Shown: positions 35,208 to 44,547, counted from the stretch's first letter. The stretch is 64,000 nucleotides of DNA from CAZJHX01 sp964545715 (GCA_964545715.1 CAZJHX010000031.1:11225-75224); one strand, 5' to 3'. Program-made: numbers and translations. Notes: generated by a model from the letters alone, not told the origin.

Positions 35208-36653
35208 TCAAGTGGCGCTGCACAGCCCGATCTTGGTGCACTTATGGCCGTCGGGGCAGATGCCACACTGCTCGCCGCAGCCGTTGTGACCGCACTCCAT
35301 CTGCTGCCCCAGCTCGTTGATACACTGCGGCTGGCAGATGCACAGCCCGCCCTCGCACACGTAGTTGTCGTAGCAAGTCCCGCACAGCCCCCCGCAGCCA
35401 TTGAACCCGCATTGCTTGCCGCCGCACTTGGGCTGGCAGACGCAGGCGTTGTTGATGCACAGATAGTCCGACGGGCAGCTGCCGCAGTCGCCTCCGCACC
35501 CATCGGTGCCGCACTGCTTCTGCTCGCACGTCGGCGTACAGCACAGGTCGACGAAGCACTTGTCGCCCTTGGGACACAGCCCGCATACGCCGCCGCAGCC
35601 GTCGGGACCACAGGTGTTGTCGGACCCGCACTTGGTTTTGCACATGCACGTGCCCCCCGCGCAGAGCTCGGTGGGCAGACAGTTGCCGCAGATGCCGCCG
35701 CACCCGTCCGACCCGCAGTTTCGATCGCCGCATTGGGACACGCAGCCGCAGAAGCCCTCGAAGCACGTGCCGTCATCGGGGCAGATCGCGCAGCGATTCT
35801 TGGACGGGCAGGCCGCGCACGCATCCCCCTGGCAGGCGGCGTGGCAGTCGTAAAAGAACCGCAGCGGGTTGGTCGCGACGGCCTGCACCCAGACGACCAC
35901 GTCGCGGTCCTCCGCAATGGGCGGCACGACGACGACAATCGCGCTTGGGGACCAGCTGATGGCCGTGGCCTTGCTGCCGTCGAACGTGACCTGACCTTCC
36001 GTGCCCAAGCCGACGCCGTGCAACGTGACCTCGTCGCCGCCGACCCCACGCGCCGCCGATATCGACACCAGCAGAGGGCCTTGATGGGCAAACGTGTCGA
36101 CCTGCTCGTCACTCAGAAAGCCGGCGTGCACGGTCGACTCATCGACACCCAGGACGAAAGCGCCTGGCAGCACCTGCAGAGCAAACTCCACGATCGCGTG
36201 CGGCGTCTCCGACTGTGGCGAGCCCGCAAACCCCACGGCTCCGACAACCTCTTTGGCGTAGTCATAGCCATTGCGCGCAACGTGAATGTAGCCGTTGCCC
36301 TGGACCCGGATCTCCCACTGCTCCTGCCCGTCGCCGGTGGTCAGCGCGAACACCGCCACGTCCTCGGCGCTAAAGGGCGCGTCGGAGGCGTGCCGGTCGG
36401 ACAGCACGTGCAGCGTCGCACCGTCGTAAGCCAGGTACACGCTGCCGACCGGCGTCGTGCTGGAAGGCACGGTCTCCCACTCCCAGCACCCGCTGCGACC
36501 CGGCCAGTTGGTGAACGCCCCGTCCACGACAAAGGCGGCGCTGCACGGCGCGGCGTCGACGACGCCATCCACGACCGACTCGATAGGGAGGTCCACGGAC
36601 GGCGGGTCGGAGCACGCCAACGCCCCCGAGACGAGGATGAGGATCAGCGGCAT
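35208..36653 (-). CDS. Cysteine-repeat lipoprotein with IPT-like domain (paralog B)
   Basis: This 481-aa protein repeats the plan of paralog A: lipoprotein signal (LILILVSGALACSD), a beta domain with QEQWEIRVQGNGYIHVARNGYDY, an IPT-like domain (LLVSISAARGVGGDEVTLHG), then five CGxDGCGGxCGxC-type units and a nearly identical ending (CTKIGLCSAT versus CSKIGLCTAT). The start at ATG 36653 gives the best signal peptide, but no ribosome site is obvious and an upstream in-frame start is possible. Both paralogs end toward the left. They flank the EGF/sushi gene, which suggests duplication around it. Confidence 0.72.
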   Translation of the reverse strand: MPLILILVSGALACSDPPSVDLPIESVVDGVVDAAPCSAAFVVDGAFTNWPGRSGCWEWETVPSSTTPVGSVYLAYDGATLHVLSDRHASDAPFSAEDVAVFALTTGDGQEQWEIRVQGNGYIHVARNGYDYAKEVVGAVGFAGSPQSETPHAIVEFALQVLPGAFVLGVDESTVHAGFLSDEQVDTFAHQGPLLVSISAARGVGGDEVTLHGVGLGTEGQVTFDGSKATAISWSPSAIVVVVPPIAEDRDVVVWVQAVATNPLRFFYDCHAACQGDACAACPSKNRCAICPDDGTCFEGFCGCVSQCGDRNCGSDGCGGICGNCLPTELCAGGTCMCKTKCGSDNTCGPDGCGGVCGLCPKGDKCFVDLCCTPTCEQKQCGTDGCGGDCGSCPSDYLCINNACVCQPKCGGKQCGFNGCGGLCGTCYDNYVCEGGLCICQPQCINELGQQMECGHNGCGEQCGICPDGHKCTKIGLCSAT

Positions 36654-36874
36654 GGTCAGCTGCGTGGACAAACCACCGATGAGCTTACTGACGGCGGTCA
36701 GGGCATGAAAGGACAATCCCGGCGCGTGGTGACGTGATACAGCCCCCACTTGATTTGGCGAGTGTGGAAAAGCGCCACACACCCATCTGGAACCATCACA
36801 GCGCAGTCCACCGATCCCTGGCGTGGCACGCCGCTTGTAATGTGGTGGTGGCAGTTCACACTTGGAGGCTCGTC

Positions 36875-37789
36875 ATGTCCCGAATCGCTCTAATGGTCTT
36901 GCTCTTACCGCTGGTTGCCGCCGCCGATATGGCCGCTCCGATGGGACCGCCGTTAGGCACGTGGGTGGTGTCCATTCCCGTGGATCCGGTCGTTATCGAG
37001 CCCGCCGGCGCCCTGGTTCTCCAGGGGGGCCTGGGAAAGTGGGATGCAGAGCGCGCCTCAGAGATCGTGATCACAGTCGAGGACTTCGAGGGTGAGCCTG
37101 TGGAAGGAGCGGTCGTCATGTACCCCAACAACCACCTGATCGTCTGGCGACCCAACGCGCCGCTGGCGCCCGAGACCCAGCACTTTGCAATGGTCGAGGT
37201 CAACGACACGTTCGGTACGCCCTACTCGGGCGGCTTCTTTCTGGTCACCAGCAAGGCGGACGTCGGCGCGCTGAAGCCGGCCGAGATCACGGAGATCCGC
37301 AGCAGCGCGTTCTGCCATGACGGGTGCTGCACCCCCAACATCGTTGTGGAGTGGCGGGTGGCGAGTACGGGCCTACCCGCCCAATACCAGATTGTGAGGA
37401 TCGCGCCGCGCTGGGATGAGAGCGTGTGGCAGAACCAGGGTTGGGTGGGCAGCGCTGCGTCCAAGTCGTTGAGCCACCTTGGCACAAGCGCAGAGACGGC
37501 CCAGGAGGAGTATTGTGCAGATCTGGTCTTCGAGAGCCTGCTGGACGGAAGCACCGTGTCATCAGAGGCCTGCGTCACCCATGAGGACGCCTTCCCTCAA
37601 GAGGCTGACGAGCCCTGGTGCGAGCCGGGTCAGCGGGATGAGCCGGCCATCGCTGCCCCACTGGCCGCCGACGCTGCGGGCTGCACCGTCAGCCGAGCCG
37701 CATCGACGGGCTTTGGCTGGCCGATTGCGCTGGGCCTGGTGCTGCTGGCTGCGCTCGTGGGCCCTCGCTCTCGTGGTCGCGCTCTGTAG
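36875..37789 (+). CDS. MYXO-CTERM-like anchored secreted protein
   Basis: Start ATG 36875 follows GGAGG (36864-36868). The 304-aa protein has a signal peptide (IALMVLLLPLVAAAD) and two beta-rich domains of Fn3/Ig-like appearance (VTVEDFEGEPVEGAVVMYPNN; NIVVEWRVASTGLPAQYQIV), with a disulfide-prone CHDGCC. The C-terminus is AAGC, a short spacer, a hydrophobic helix (WPIALGLVLLAALVG) and an Arg cluster (PRSRGR). This Cys-TM-Arg arrangement matches MYXO-CTERM sorting tails, which are thought to be cut and lipidated at the Cys for surface display. Function unknown. Confidence 0.7.
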   Translation: MSRIALMVLLLPLVAAADMAAPMGPPLGTWVVSIPVDPVVIEPAGALVLQGGLGKWDAERASEIVITVEDFEGEPVEGAVVMYPNNHLIVWRPNAPLAPETQHFAMVEVNDTFGTPYSGGFFLVTSKADVGALKPAEITEIRSSAFCHDGCCTPNIVVEWRVASTGLPAQYQIVRIAPRWDESVWQNQGWVGSAASKSLSHLGTSAETAQEEYCADLVFESLLDGSTVSSEACVTHEDAFPQEADEPWCEPGQRDEPAIAAPLAADAAGCTVSRAASTGFGWPIALGLVLLAALVGPRSRGRAL

Positions 37790-38675
37790 CATCGCATGCG
37801 GCGACAGTGACGACGGCAGCGTGCTGCCCGCCGAAGAAAGGTCCATCGTCGAGCCGGACCTGCCCAACGCGTGCGATATCTCCACGGGCGTCAACGCCTG
37901 CGTGCCGATCGCCTTCGAAGCCCTCGCCTCCCAGACCCTGGGTAAGATCGCGGAGATCTCCACCGCCGGCCAGCTGCCCGACGCCATTCTCACCGCCATC
38001 GAGCAGGCGACAGGCGACACCAAAGCTGCCTTTGACCTGATGATCGTCATCGACGGCACCGGCAGCATGCTGGACGAGCTGCAAGAGGTGCAGGCGCGCG
38101 TTGACGACATCCTGAACGCGGTCGGCAAGCACGCCGAGGGATCGCGGGTCGGCGTCGCGCAATACCGGGATGTGTGCTTCGACGACGACTGGCTGGTCTT
38201 TCACGACCTGACCGGCGACCTGGCGTTTGTGCGCGAGGTGGTGATGAGCCTCACGGCCAAGGGGGGCGGCGACATCCCGGAGTCGATCTACGACGCCGTG
38301 TATCAGGCGGTGACGCGCGCCACCTGGACCAATCACCTGCGCTTCATCGTGCTGATCGGCGACTCTCACCCTCATACGACCGAGTGCACCGAGGTCTCGT
38401 TCACACAGGTCGTCGAGACGGCCCAGAGCCCCGAAGCCGGCGGCATCGCGATCTTCCCCATCATCGTCGCGCTGACGGACGCCGCAGCGGACAATCCGCA
38501 GTTGTGCGCCGAGATCGTCAGCCGCATACACGCCTGCGGTCTAGACAAGACCTTCCCCAGCATCGCCGGGCAGTGCCACGGCGTGGTCGCGGCGGGCGGC
38601 GCCCACAATTTGGAGCAATGTGTGCACAAACCGTGCGCCAAGTTCCTGCCTTGTTTGCAGAACCTCCTGCCGTAA
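37725..38675 (+). CDS. von Willebrand A domain lipoprotein
   Basis: The 316-aa product contains a vWA domain with a MIDAS motif (DLMIVIDGTGSML) and the typical sequence HLRFIVLIGDSHPH. Following cysteines (CTEVSF, NPQLC, RIHACGL, GQCHG, VHKPCAKFLPC) may form disulfides. The start is uncertain. TTG 37725 gives a good lipoprotein signal (RSWALALVVALCSIAC) but overlaps the upstream gene by 65 bp; no ATG or GTG gives a complete signal. vWA proteins bind ligands through a metal ion. It is followed 89 bp later by the cytochrome operon and may belong to the same transcript. Confidence 0.72.
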   Translation: MRWAWCCWLRSWALALVVALCSIACGDSDDGSVLPAEERSIVEPDLPNACDISTGVNACVPIAFEALASQTLGKIAEISTAGQLPDAILTAIEQATGDTKAAFDLMIVIDGTGSMLDELQEVQARVDDILNAVGKHAEGSRVGVAQYRDVCFDDDWLVFHDLTGDLAFVREVVMSLTAKGGGDIPESIYDAVYQAVTRATWTNHLRFIVLIGDSHPHTTECTEVSFTQVVETAQSPEAGGIAIFPIIVALTDAAADNPQLCAEIVSRIHACGLDKTFPSIAGQCHGVVAAGGAHNLEQCVHKPCAKFLPCLQNLLP

Positions 38676-38764
38676 TCTGATCAGCGTCAGCACCTAAAAG
38701 CCCCGTCTCTGCTCTTATGCGCGCGCAAGTGGGCGGCGCCCCCGGGCGTTGTCGGGAGGGAGCC

Positions 38765-40540
38765 GTGTCTGGTCGTATACTGAGTGGTCTCTTCGTGGTG
38801 GCGTGTCTGTGCGTCGCTGTCTTCAACGCCTCAGCCCTGAAAGGCACCGTCACCGATGTGCAAGGCAATCCGCTGTACAAGGCGGAGGTCCGGCTGGGCA
38901 CTGGGGGCGTCGAGGCGCCCAAGGCGGGGCTGGCCGCTACTGTCACTGACGGCAAGGGGTTCTGGGATCTGCTGCCTCCGACAGGCGGCCCGACGTTCAT
39001 CGGTGCCGGCAAGAAGGGCTTCATCAACATCGCCGGGATGCTGCAAGGCACGCCGGCCGACCTGCCGCTGGACCTCCAGGCGCTGCCTCTGATCGACAGC
39101 CCGGAGTACCAATGGCGCTCGCGCTACGTGGACAAGGCCATCGCGACCAACGCCAACTTCGGCTGCAACTCCTGCCACGGCGAGCAAAACGAGGACATGG
39201 AGGACTCGCTGCACGCCGAAGCCGCAACCAATAAGTACATGCTGGCGCTGTACTCCGGAGAATCAGCCGACGGCACACCCGGCGTCGGGCCCGGCTACCG
39301 GCTGGACAATCCGGACAAGGCGGGCCCATGCGCCAACTGCCACGTGCCGCTCGCGGCCGTGGACGCCCCCAACGGCTTTGACCCGCGCGACGCGACCGGC
39401 GTGGCGGCCGAGGGCGTCACCTGCGACGTGTGCCACAAGGTGCGCAACGTCGTGGTCAACGACAAGCCGGGCGTGGCGGGCGCCGTCGAGCTGTGGCGGC
39501 CGCCGGGCTCCTGGGGCCTGTTCGCTTTCGGGCCGTACGTGGACGCCAGCACCATGCCGATGCGCACGTCGGTGCAGCCGCAGATCCGCCGCGCGGAGTT
39601 CTGCTCGGGCTGCCACGAATACGCCAACGAGCACGGCGTGCCGGTCATGGAGACCTACACCGAGTGGACGACGGTGGCCGGCGACGATCCGGACGCGCTG
39701 CACTGCCAGGACTGCCACATGAAGCGGTTTGACCAGCACAGCGACGAGGAGCCGTGGGACTGGGCCTACATTCTGGATGACGACCACGTGCAAAACATGC
39801 ACGGCATCCTGCGCGACAGCCGGACGATCTTCCCGCACACCTTCCACGGCGCCAGCGAGGAGTACCTCAAGGAGGTCGCCGCCATCGAGCTGGAGACCGT
39901 CCAGCAGGACGACGTGCTGGAGGTGTCGGTGCTGGTCGAGAACCTGTACGCGGGGCACGCGCTGCCGACCGGCATGCCGTTTCGCAACATCATCCTGGTC
40001 ATGGACGTGCAGCTGGACGGCAAGCCGCTGGAGTACATGGGCGAGGACGTCGTACCGGACTACGGCGGGGCGCTGGCCGGCACGCCGGGCAAGGGCTACG
40101 CCAAGGTGCTGGGCGACGACGCCGGGACACGCAACGTGCAGTTCTGGAACGCCACACAGGTCTTGGAGGACACGCGCCTGCAGGCCCTGGGCGAGGACCA
40201 GCTGGCGTTCAGCTATCAGCTGCCGACCGAAGGCGGCAAGGTCACGGTTCGCGCGCGACTGCTCTACCGCAAGTTCTTCGAGCCGCTGGCCAAGGTCAAA
40301 GGCTGGGAGCTCGGCGAGGTCGTGATGCTGGACGAGGTGGTCGAGGTGGCGGCTGAGCCCGTGACCGCCGGCGAAGACCCGGTCGAGGACCCGGACACGC
40401 CCGTCGAGGAGCCCGAGGAGGAGATCAAGCCCGCCGACGCGCGCGATGGCTGCGCCGCCGGTCCCGCCGGGGTGCCGTCTTCCCTTGTGGTGCTGCTGTT
40501 GCTGCTGGCCGTTCTGGGCGCCGCACGCCTGCGCCAGTGA
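38765..40540 (+). CDS. Pentaheme cytochrome c with MYXO-CTERM-like anchor
   Basis: Start GTG 38765 follows GGGAGGG (591 aa). A signal peptide (ILSGLFVVACLCVAVFNASA) and a carboxypeptidase-regulatory-like domain (LKGTVTDVQGNPLYKAEVRL) precede five CxxCH sites: CNSCH near 134, CANCH near 189, CDVCH near 220, CSGCH near 280, CQDCH near 314. A beta domain follows (LENLYAGHALPTGMPFRNIILVMDVQLD), resembling the C-terminal part of cytochrome c554/c'-like multiheme proteins. After an acidic Pro/Glu linker, GCAAGP, a Leu/Val helix and a terminal Arg pair form a MYXO-CTERM-like tail. It is probably displayed on the outer surface as the terminal electron carrier of the operon. Confidence 0.88.
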   Translation: MSGRILSGLFVVACLCVAVFNASALKGTVTDVQGNPLYKAEVRLGTGGVEAPKAGLAATVTDGKGFWDLLPPTGGPTFIGAGKKGFINIAGMLQGTPADLPLDLQALPLIDSPEYQWRSRYVDKAIATNANFGCNSCHGEQNEDMEDSLHAEAATNKYMLALYSGESADGTPGVGPGYRLDNPDKAGPCANCHVPLAAVDAPNGFDPRDATGVAAEGVTCDVCHKVRNVVVNDKPGVAGAVELWRPPGSWGLFAFGPYVDASTMPMRTSVQPQIRRAEFCSGCHEYANEHGVPVMETYTEWTTVAGDDPDALHCQDCHMKRFDQHSDEEPWDWAYILDDDHVQNMHGILRDSRTIFPHTFHGASEEYLKEVAAIELETVQQDDVLEVSVLVENLYAGHALPTGMPFRNIILVMDVQLDGKPLEYMGEDVVPDYGGALAGTPGKGYAKVLGDDAGTRNVQFWNATQVLEDTRLQALGEDQLAFSYQLPTEGGKVTVRARLLYRKFFEPLAKVKGWELGEVVMLDEVVEVAAEPVTAGEDPVEDPDTPVEEPEEEIKPADARDGCAAGPAGVPSSLVVLLLLLAVLGAARLRQ

Positions 40541-40995
40541 GACTGTCGGTCGCCATCTGCGCGCTGTGCGCGGGCTGCCTGGACTTCGGCGACATCCCGC
40601 TCGAGGAGGCGATGGCGCCTGCCCCGGTCGCGCCCGTCAGCGTTGGCAACGTGGGCGATGACGACCCGCCGCTGGAGGGCGTCTCCGACGGTGTGACCGA
40701 CGCGCCGGGGCCGGTGGAGTGCGGCCCGGTGACGGTCGAGATGCGCAAGCTGAAGTTTCGGCCCAAGTCGCTGACCGTGTGCGTCGGCGACACGATCACC
40801 TTCATCAACAAGGATCTGGTTGCCCACAACGTCATCGAGGGCGCGCCGTCCGTAGACGCGCACGAGTTCCAGTCGGCCAAGCTGGGCACCAGCGAGTCCT
40901 GGCAGGTCGCGTTCAGCAAGCCGGGCCAGATCACGGTCTACTGCGGCACCCATAAGAAGAAGATGCGCGACATGATCATCACGGTGGTGCCATGA
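40537..40995 (+). CDS. Cupredoxin (plastocyanin-like) lipoprotein
   Basis: The start GTG 40537 overlaps the upstream stop (GTGA). The 152-aa protein has a lipobox (AICALCAGC, Cys14), a linker to about 60, and a cupredoxin domain. The type 1 copper ligands are visible: His97 (VAHNV), Cys136 and His139 (YCGTH), and Met143. Such proteins shuttle single electrons in the periplasm or at the outer membrane. Placed between a surface multiheme cytochrome and a heme-bearing barrel, it probably connects them. It is translationally coupled on both sides (4-bp overlaps). Confidence 0.88.
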   Translation: MRLSVAICALCAGCLDFGDIPLEEAMAPAPVAPVSVGNVGDDDPPLEGVSDGVTDAPGPVECGPVTVEMRKLKFRPKSLTVCVGDTITFINKDLVAHNVIEGAPSVDAHEFQSAKLGTSESWQVAFSKPGQITVYCGTHKKKMRDMIITVVP

Positions 40996-42125
40996 AGACC
41001 CGCGTGCTCCTCGTCGCGTCGGCCCTGCTGCTGGTGGCTGAGACCGCCGCCGCCATGCCTCGCTTCGCCGCGCGCACCGCCCTGCCCTGCGCTGCTTGTC
41101 ACGTAAACCCGAACGGCGGCGGCATGCGCTCCAGCTTCGGCGCATCCGTATACGCCACGCGCTTTTTGCCCATCCCCACCAGCGAGCCGGCCAAGAGCGA
41201 TCGGTGGCTGGATCCACAGCCGACCCGCACGATCGGCCTGGGCGCCGATCTGCGCGCTATCTACTCAGGGCTGGAGCCCGGCGAAAACGACGCCCCAGAG
41301 GACTTTGAGATCCCCCGGGACCACTCGTTCTTTCTGATGCAGGCCGACCTGTACCTGCGCGCAGACGTCACCGGCTGGCTGACGCTCTATCACGACCAGG
41401 GGGTGTACGGCGCTTTTGAGAGCGTTGCGCTGGCGCGGGCGGGCCCGGTCACGTTCACAGCCGGCCGCTTCGTGGCGCCGTATGGGTGGAAGCTGGCCAA
41501 CCACACCGCGTGGACCCGCGAGCGACTTGGCTTCGGCGCCACCGAGCGCGAGGTCGGGCTGGGCGTGGGGCTGGAGACGGCGCTGGTGTCGGTTCAGGCG
41601 GCGGTGTTCAACGGGGCGGGCGACGATCTGCTCGACGACAACCTGGCCAAGGGCGTCTCGGCGCGCGCCGAGGTGCGGCTGGGACAGGGTGCGGTCCGCG
41701 CGAGAGCGGGCGGATCGGTGTACTGGAACGTGGCGGGCGAGGACGAAGACGGCGTCGACGAGCGCATCGAGGACCTGCGCGCGGGCGGCTTCTACGCGGT
41801 GTTTGCGGGCCGGCTGGGGCTGCTGGGCCAGGTCGACTATCGGCGACTGGACGACCGGGCGGCGGACGGCATCCGCGGTCACCTGATCGGCTATCACGAG
41901 CTGAGCTTTCTGGCGTGGCAGGGGGTCGATCTGCGCGTCACCTGGGAGCACCTGGACGACCTCGACGTGGAGGACGACCTGCTGCAGCGCCTGGGCGTCG
42001 GCGTGGAGCTCTACCCGGCACACGGGATGGAGGTGCAGCTGCTTGCCCGGTACGTCCTCGCGGACGCGCGCCTTCCCGAGTCGGCACTGCTGGACCTGAT
42101 GGCCATGCTGCACCTGTATTTTTAG
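40992..42125 (+). CDS. Outer-membrane beta-barrel with N-terminal heme c motif
   Basis: Start ATG 40992 overlaps the upstream TGA (ATGA). The 377-aa product has a signal peptide (LLVASALLLVAETAAA), then ALPCAACHVNPNGGG with a single heme c site (Cys33-His37). A porin-like region of alternating strands follows (FFLMQADLYLRADVTGWLTLYHD, VTFTAGRFVAPYGWKL, AEVRLGQGAVRARAGGSVYW, MEVQLLARYVLA) ending in LHLYF, the aromatic C-terminal residue used for outer-membrane insertion. This is a heme-carrying barrel, in effect a porin and its cytochrome in one chain. I infer that it carries electrons through the outer membrane together with the cytochromes and cupredoxin of the same operon. Confidence 0.82.
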   Translation: MKTRVLLVASALLLVAETAAAMPRFAARTALPCAACHVNPNGGGMRSSFGASVYATRFLPIPTSEPAKSDRWLDPQPTRTIGLGADLRAIYSGLEPGENDAPEDFEIPRDHSFFLMQADLYLRADVTGWLTLYHDQGVYGAFESVALARAGPVTFTAGRFVAPYGWKLANHTAWTRERLGFGATEREVGLGVGLETALVSVQAAVFNGAGDDLLDDNLAKGVSARAEVRLGQGAVRARAGGSVYWNVAGEDEDGVDERIEDLRAGGFYAVFAGRLGLLGQVDYRRLDDRAADGIRGHLIGYHELSFLAWQGVDLRVTWEHLDDLDVEDDLLQRLGVGVELYPAHGMEVQLLARYVLADARLPESALLDLMAMLHLYF

Positions 42126-42133
42126 GAGGACCG

Positions 42134-42877
42134 ATGGGAGCCACATCGCTGTGCATAACGGTCCTGGTAATGACGGCGCCTCCGCAGGTGACCGAGGGCC
42201 GCGCCGTCTTCGAGCGCCACTGCGCCGCATGCCACGGGGAGACCGGCGCCGGCGACGGGCCGGCCGCCGACATGTTGCCCGTCCAGCCACGGGATCTGAC
42301 GCGCGGAGAGTTTCGCTGGCGCAGCACGCCGTCCGGAACGCTGCCGACCGACGCCGACCTGCTGCGCACCATCGCCGACGGCGCGACCGGCACCTGGATG
42401 ACGGGCTGGCGGGACTGGCTGGTCCCGCGCGAGCTGAACGCGGTGGTGGCGTACGTGAAGACGCTGTCGCCGCGGTTTGAGGCCCAGGCAGCGCAGGCGC
42501 CGCTGGCGATCGGGAACCCGCCCAACCCGACGTCCGAGTCGATCGCCCGCGGGCGGGACGTGTACGTAAAGATGAAGTGCGCCAAGTGCCACGGCGATAC
42601 CGGCAGGGGCGACGGCCCCGCGTCCGCGACGCTGGAGGACAACATGGGCCGGCCCATGCCCGCGTACGACTTCACCACCGGCTTCTACAAGGGCGGCGCG
42701 GGCGCACGCGCCATCTATCGCACGTACATGACCGGACTCGACGGCACGCCGATGCCGTCCTACGCGGAGGCGGTGCCCGAGGACGATCGCTGGCCGCTGG
42801 TCCACTACACACTCTCGCTGGGACGCGCTCGCGGCGCGCTCGGCTGGATCTTCGACCCGCTGGAGGAGACTCGATGA
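42134..42877 (+). CDS. Diheme cytochrome c
   Basis: Start ATG 42134 follows AGGAGG at 42124-42129. The 247-aa protein contains two class I cytochrome c domains. The first has HCAACHGETGAGDGPAA (Cys30-His34) and WMTGWRDWL, whose Met may be the axial ligand. The second has KCAKCHGDTGRGDGPAS (Cys149-His153) and TGLDGTPMPSYAEAVPEDD, with Met in TPMPSY. The signal sequence is short and weak (ATSLCITVLVMTAPP), so export is likely but the cleavage site unsure. It is probably the periplasmic carrier that feeds the barrel. Its stop overlaps the next start (ATGA). Confidence 0.88.
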   Translation: MGATSLCITVLVMTAPPQVTEGRAVFERHCAACHGETGAGDGPAADMLPVQPRDLTRGEFRWRSTPSGTLPTDADLLRTIADGATGTWMTGWRDWLVPRELNAVVAYVKTLSPRFEAQAAQAPLAIGNPPNPTSESIARGRDVYVKMKCAKCHGDTGRGDGPASATLEDNMGRPMPAYDFTTGFYKGGAGARAIYRTYMTGLDGTPMPSYAEAVPEDDRWPLVHYTLSLGRARGALGWIFDPLEETR

Positions 42878-44547
42878 TGCGCTCAACCCTGCTTCTCGTG
42901 TGCCTGATGACCGCGCTCGGCTGCCTGGAGGACCGAACCGACCCCGTCGATGCCGGCGCCGACCTACAGCCGGACGTCGAGCTGGACACCTCAGCCCCCG
43001 ACACGGGAGACGATCCGGTCCCGACGGACACCGGAGAGCCGGAGCCGGAGGACCCGCTGCTGGCGCTGGGCGCGGCGTGTCTGCTGGACATCGAGTGCAC
43101 CAGCGGACGCTGCGCCGGCACCTGCGATGACGGCCGGATCTGCGTGCCGTCCTCCTGCTCGACGGACGCCGACTGTGGGACTGGCGGCGCGGCCACGGCC
43201 TGCTGTCTGGCGGGCCAGTGCGCGGTGGTCCCCGGCGACGCGTGCGGTGACCGGGCGGGCGGCCCGGGCGCCTCGTGTTACGGCGGCGGCGACTCGGATT
43301 GTGCAGCCGGCAGCAAGTGCATGAGCGCGTGCCTGCCCGCCGCCTTCTGCGCGGCCCCGTGCACAGGCGCGGCCGACTGCACGGACGCCGAGTGGGATTG
43401 CTTCCCGGTCGGCGGCGGCGCCACGTATTGCCTGCCGGACCCCGACCTGCAGGGGCAGTGCACCCTGGACCTGGACTGCCCCGCCGGGCAGATCTGCGAC
43501 CTGTTTCTGTCGTTTGACGGCGACAAGGTGGTGACGAAGTGCAATCCCGCGCAGGGCGCGACCATGGGCGCCAAGTGCGCGGTAGACGACACCTGCGCGC
43601 TGGGGATCTGCTGGAAAGGTCCAGGACAGAGCGGCACGTGTGGCGCCACGTGCACCGAAGACGCGGACTGCGCCTGTGACGGCGGCGCGTGCAGCAAGGA
43701 TCTGCTGTGCATGCCGATCGTGTTCGGCCTGGGCGCCGGCGTCGGCTCGGCCCCGCTGTGCTGGGAGGGCACACGGTGTGCTGACAACGACGAGTGTATT
43801 GTGGCGATGGACACGCTGGCGGCGGAGTGCGCGCCCACCTGGCGCCACGTCTCCATCGAGGAGGTCTGCACGGTTCCCGGCAACGGCGCGGGCCTTGGGC
43901 CGGGCGCCATGTGCCAGTTCAACGACGACTGCGCCGCCAAGCTGTGCCTGCAAAACGTCTGCTACACGCCGATCCCGGCCGGCAGCAAGTGCGGCTCGTG
44001 CAAGGTGGGCGAGAGCTGGTGCAACGCCAGCTGCGTCAGCGGCACGTGCATGGACGGGCGCTGCACCTCCGTCTGCTCGGACGACACGGCGTGCAACAAA
44101 CAGGCGACGGGCACCGTGTGCGTCTCGCACGAGTTCCAGGTCAGCGGCGGCGTCGACCACGCGCCGGTCTGCATCAGCGGACCTCGGTGCGCATCGGACT
44201 CCGAGTGCAAACCCGGGTCGCTGTGCTGCGGTATCGACGGCGGCGACGAGTGGGCCACGGTCTGTCGCAAGCCGCCGTCGGTCAAAGGCGGGCTGCCCAA
44301 GGAGGCGGCGTGCACCAGCCACTTCCAGTGTGAGTCCAAGCGATGCGCCGACGCGACCTGCCAGCCACGGCAGCCTCAGGGCTCGGCGTGCACCGCGTCC
44401 GCCGATTGCATCAGCTCGCTGTGCGCACCAGGCGGCTGTGCGTCTCCGTGCGCGACGGATGACGACTGTGACGGCGCCAAGTGCGTGCTGTCGGTGGTGC
44501 CGACCGTGCTGAACCCGCAGGCCACCACCAACGTGTGCGTCCCCTGA
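42874..44547 (+). CDS. Cysteine-rich lipoprotein
   Basis: Start ATG 42874 overlaps the upstream TGA. The 557-aa protein has a lipobox (LLLVCLMTALGC), an acidic Asp/Pro/Thr linker to about 65, and over 450 residues dense in cysteines in irregular units such as CTSGRCAGTC, DADCGTGGAATACC, CTLDLDCPAGQIC and CATDDDCDGAKC. These resemble the disulfide-rich units of myxobacterial Dickkopf-type proteins. It has no heme motif. Within the cytochrome operon it may be a surface scaffold or protective coat. The specific role is unknown. Confidence 0.75.
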   Translation: MMRSTLLLVCLMTALGCLEDRTDPVDAGADLQPDVELDTSAPDTGDDPVPTDTGEPEPEDPLLALGAACLLDIECTSGRCAGTCDDGRICVPSSCSTDADCGTGGAATACCLAGQCAVVPGDACGDRAGGPGASCYGGGDSDCAAGSKCMSACLPAAFCAAPCTGAADCTDAEWDCFPVGGGATYCLPDPDLQGQCTLDLDCPAGQICDLFLSFDGDKVVTKCNPAQGATMGAKCAVDDTCALGICWKGPGQSGTCGATCTEDADCACDGGACSKDLLCMPIVFGLGAGVGSAPLCWEGTRCADNDECIVAMDTLAAECAPTWRHVSIEEVCTVPGNGAGLGPGAMCQFNDDCAAKLCLQNVCYTPIPAGSKCGSCKVGESWCNASCVSGTCMDGRCTSVCSDDTACNKQATGTVCVSHEFQVSGGVDHAPVCISGPRCASDSECKPGSLCCGIDGGDEWATVCRKPPSVKGGLPKEAACTSHFQCESKRCADATCQPRQPQGSACTASADCISSLCAPGGCASPCATDDDCDGAKCVLSVVPTVLNPQATTNVCVP

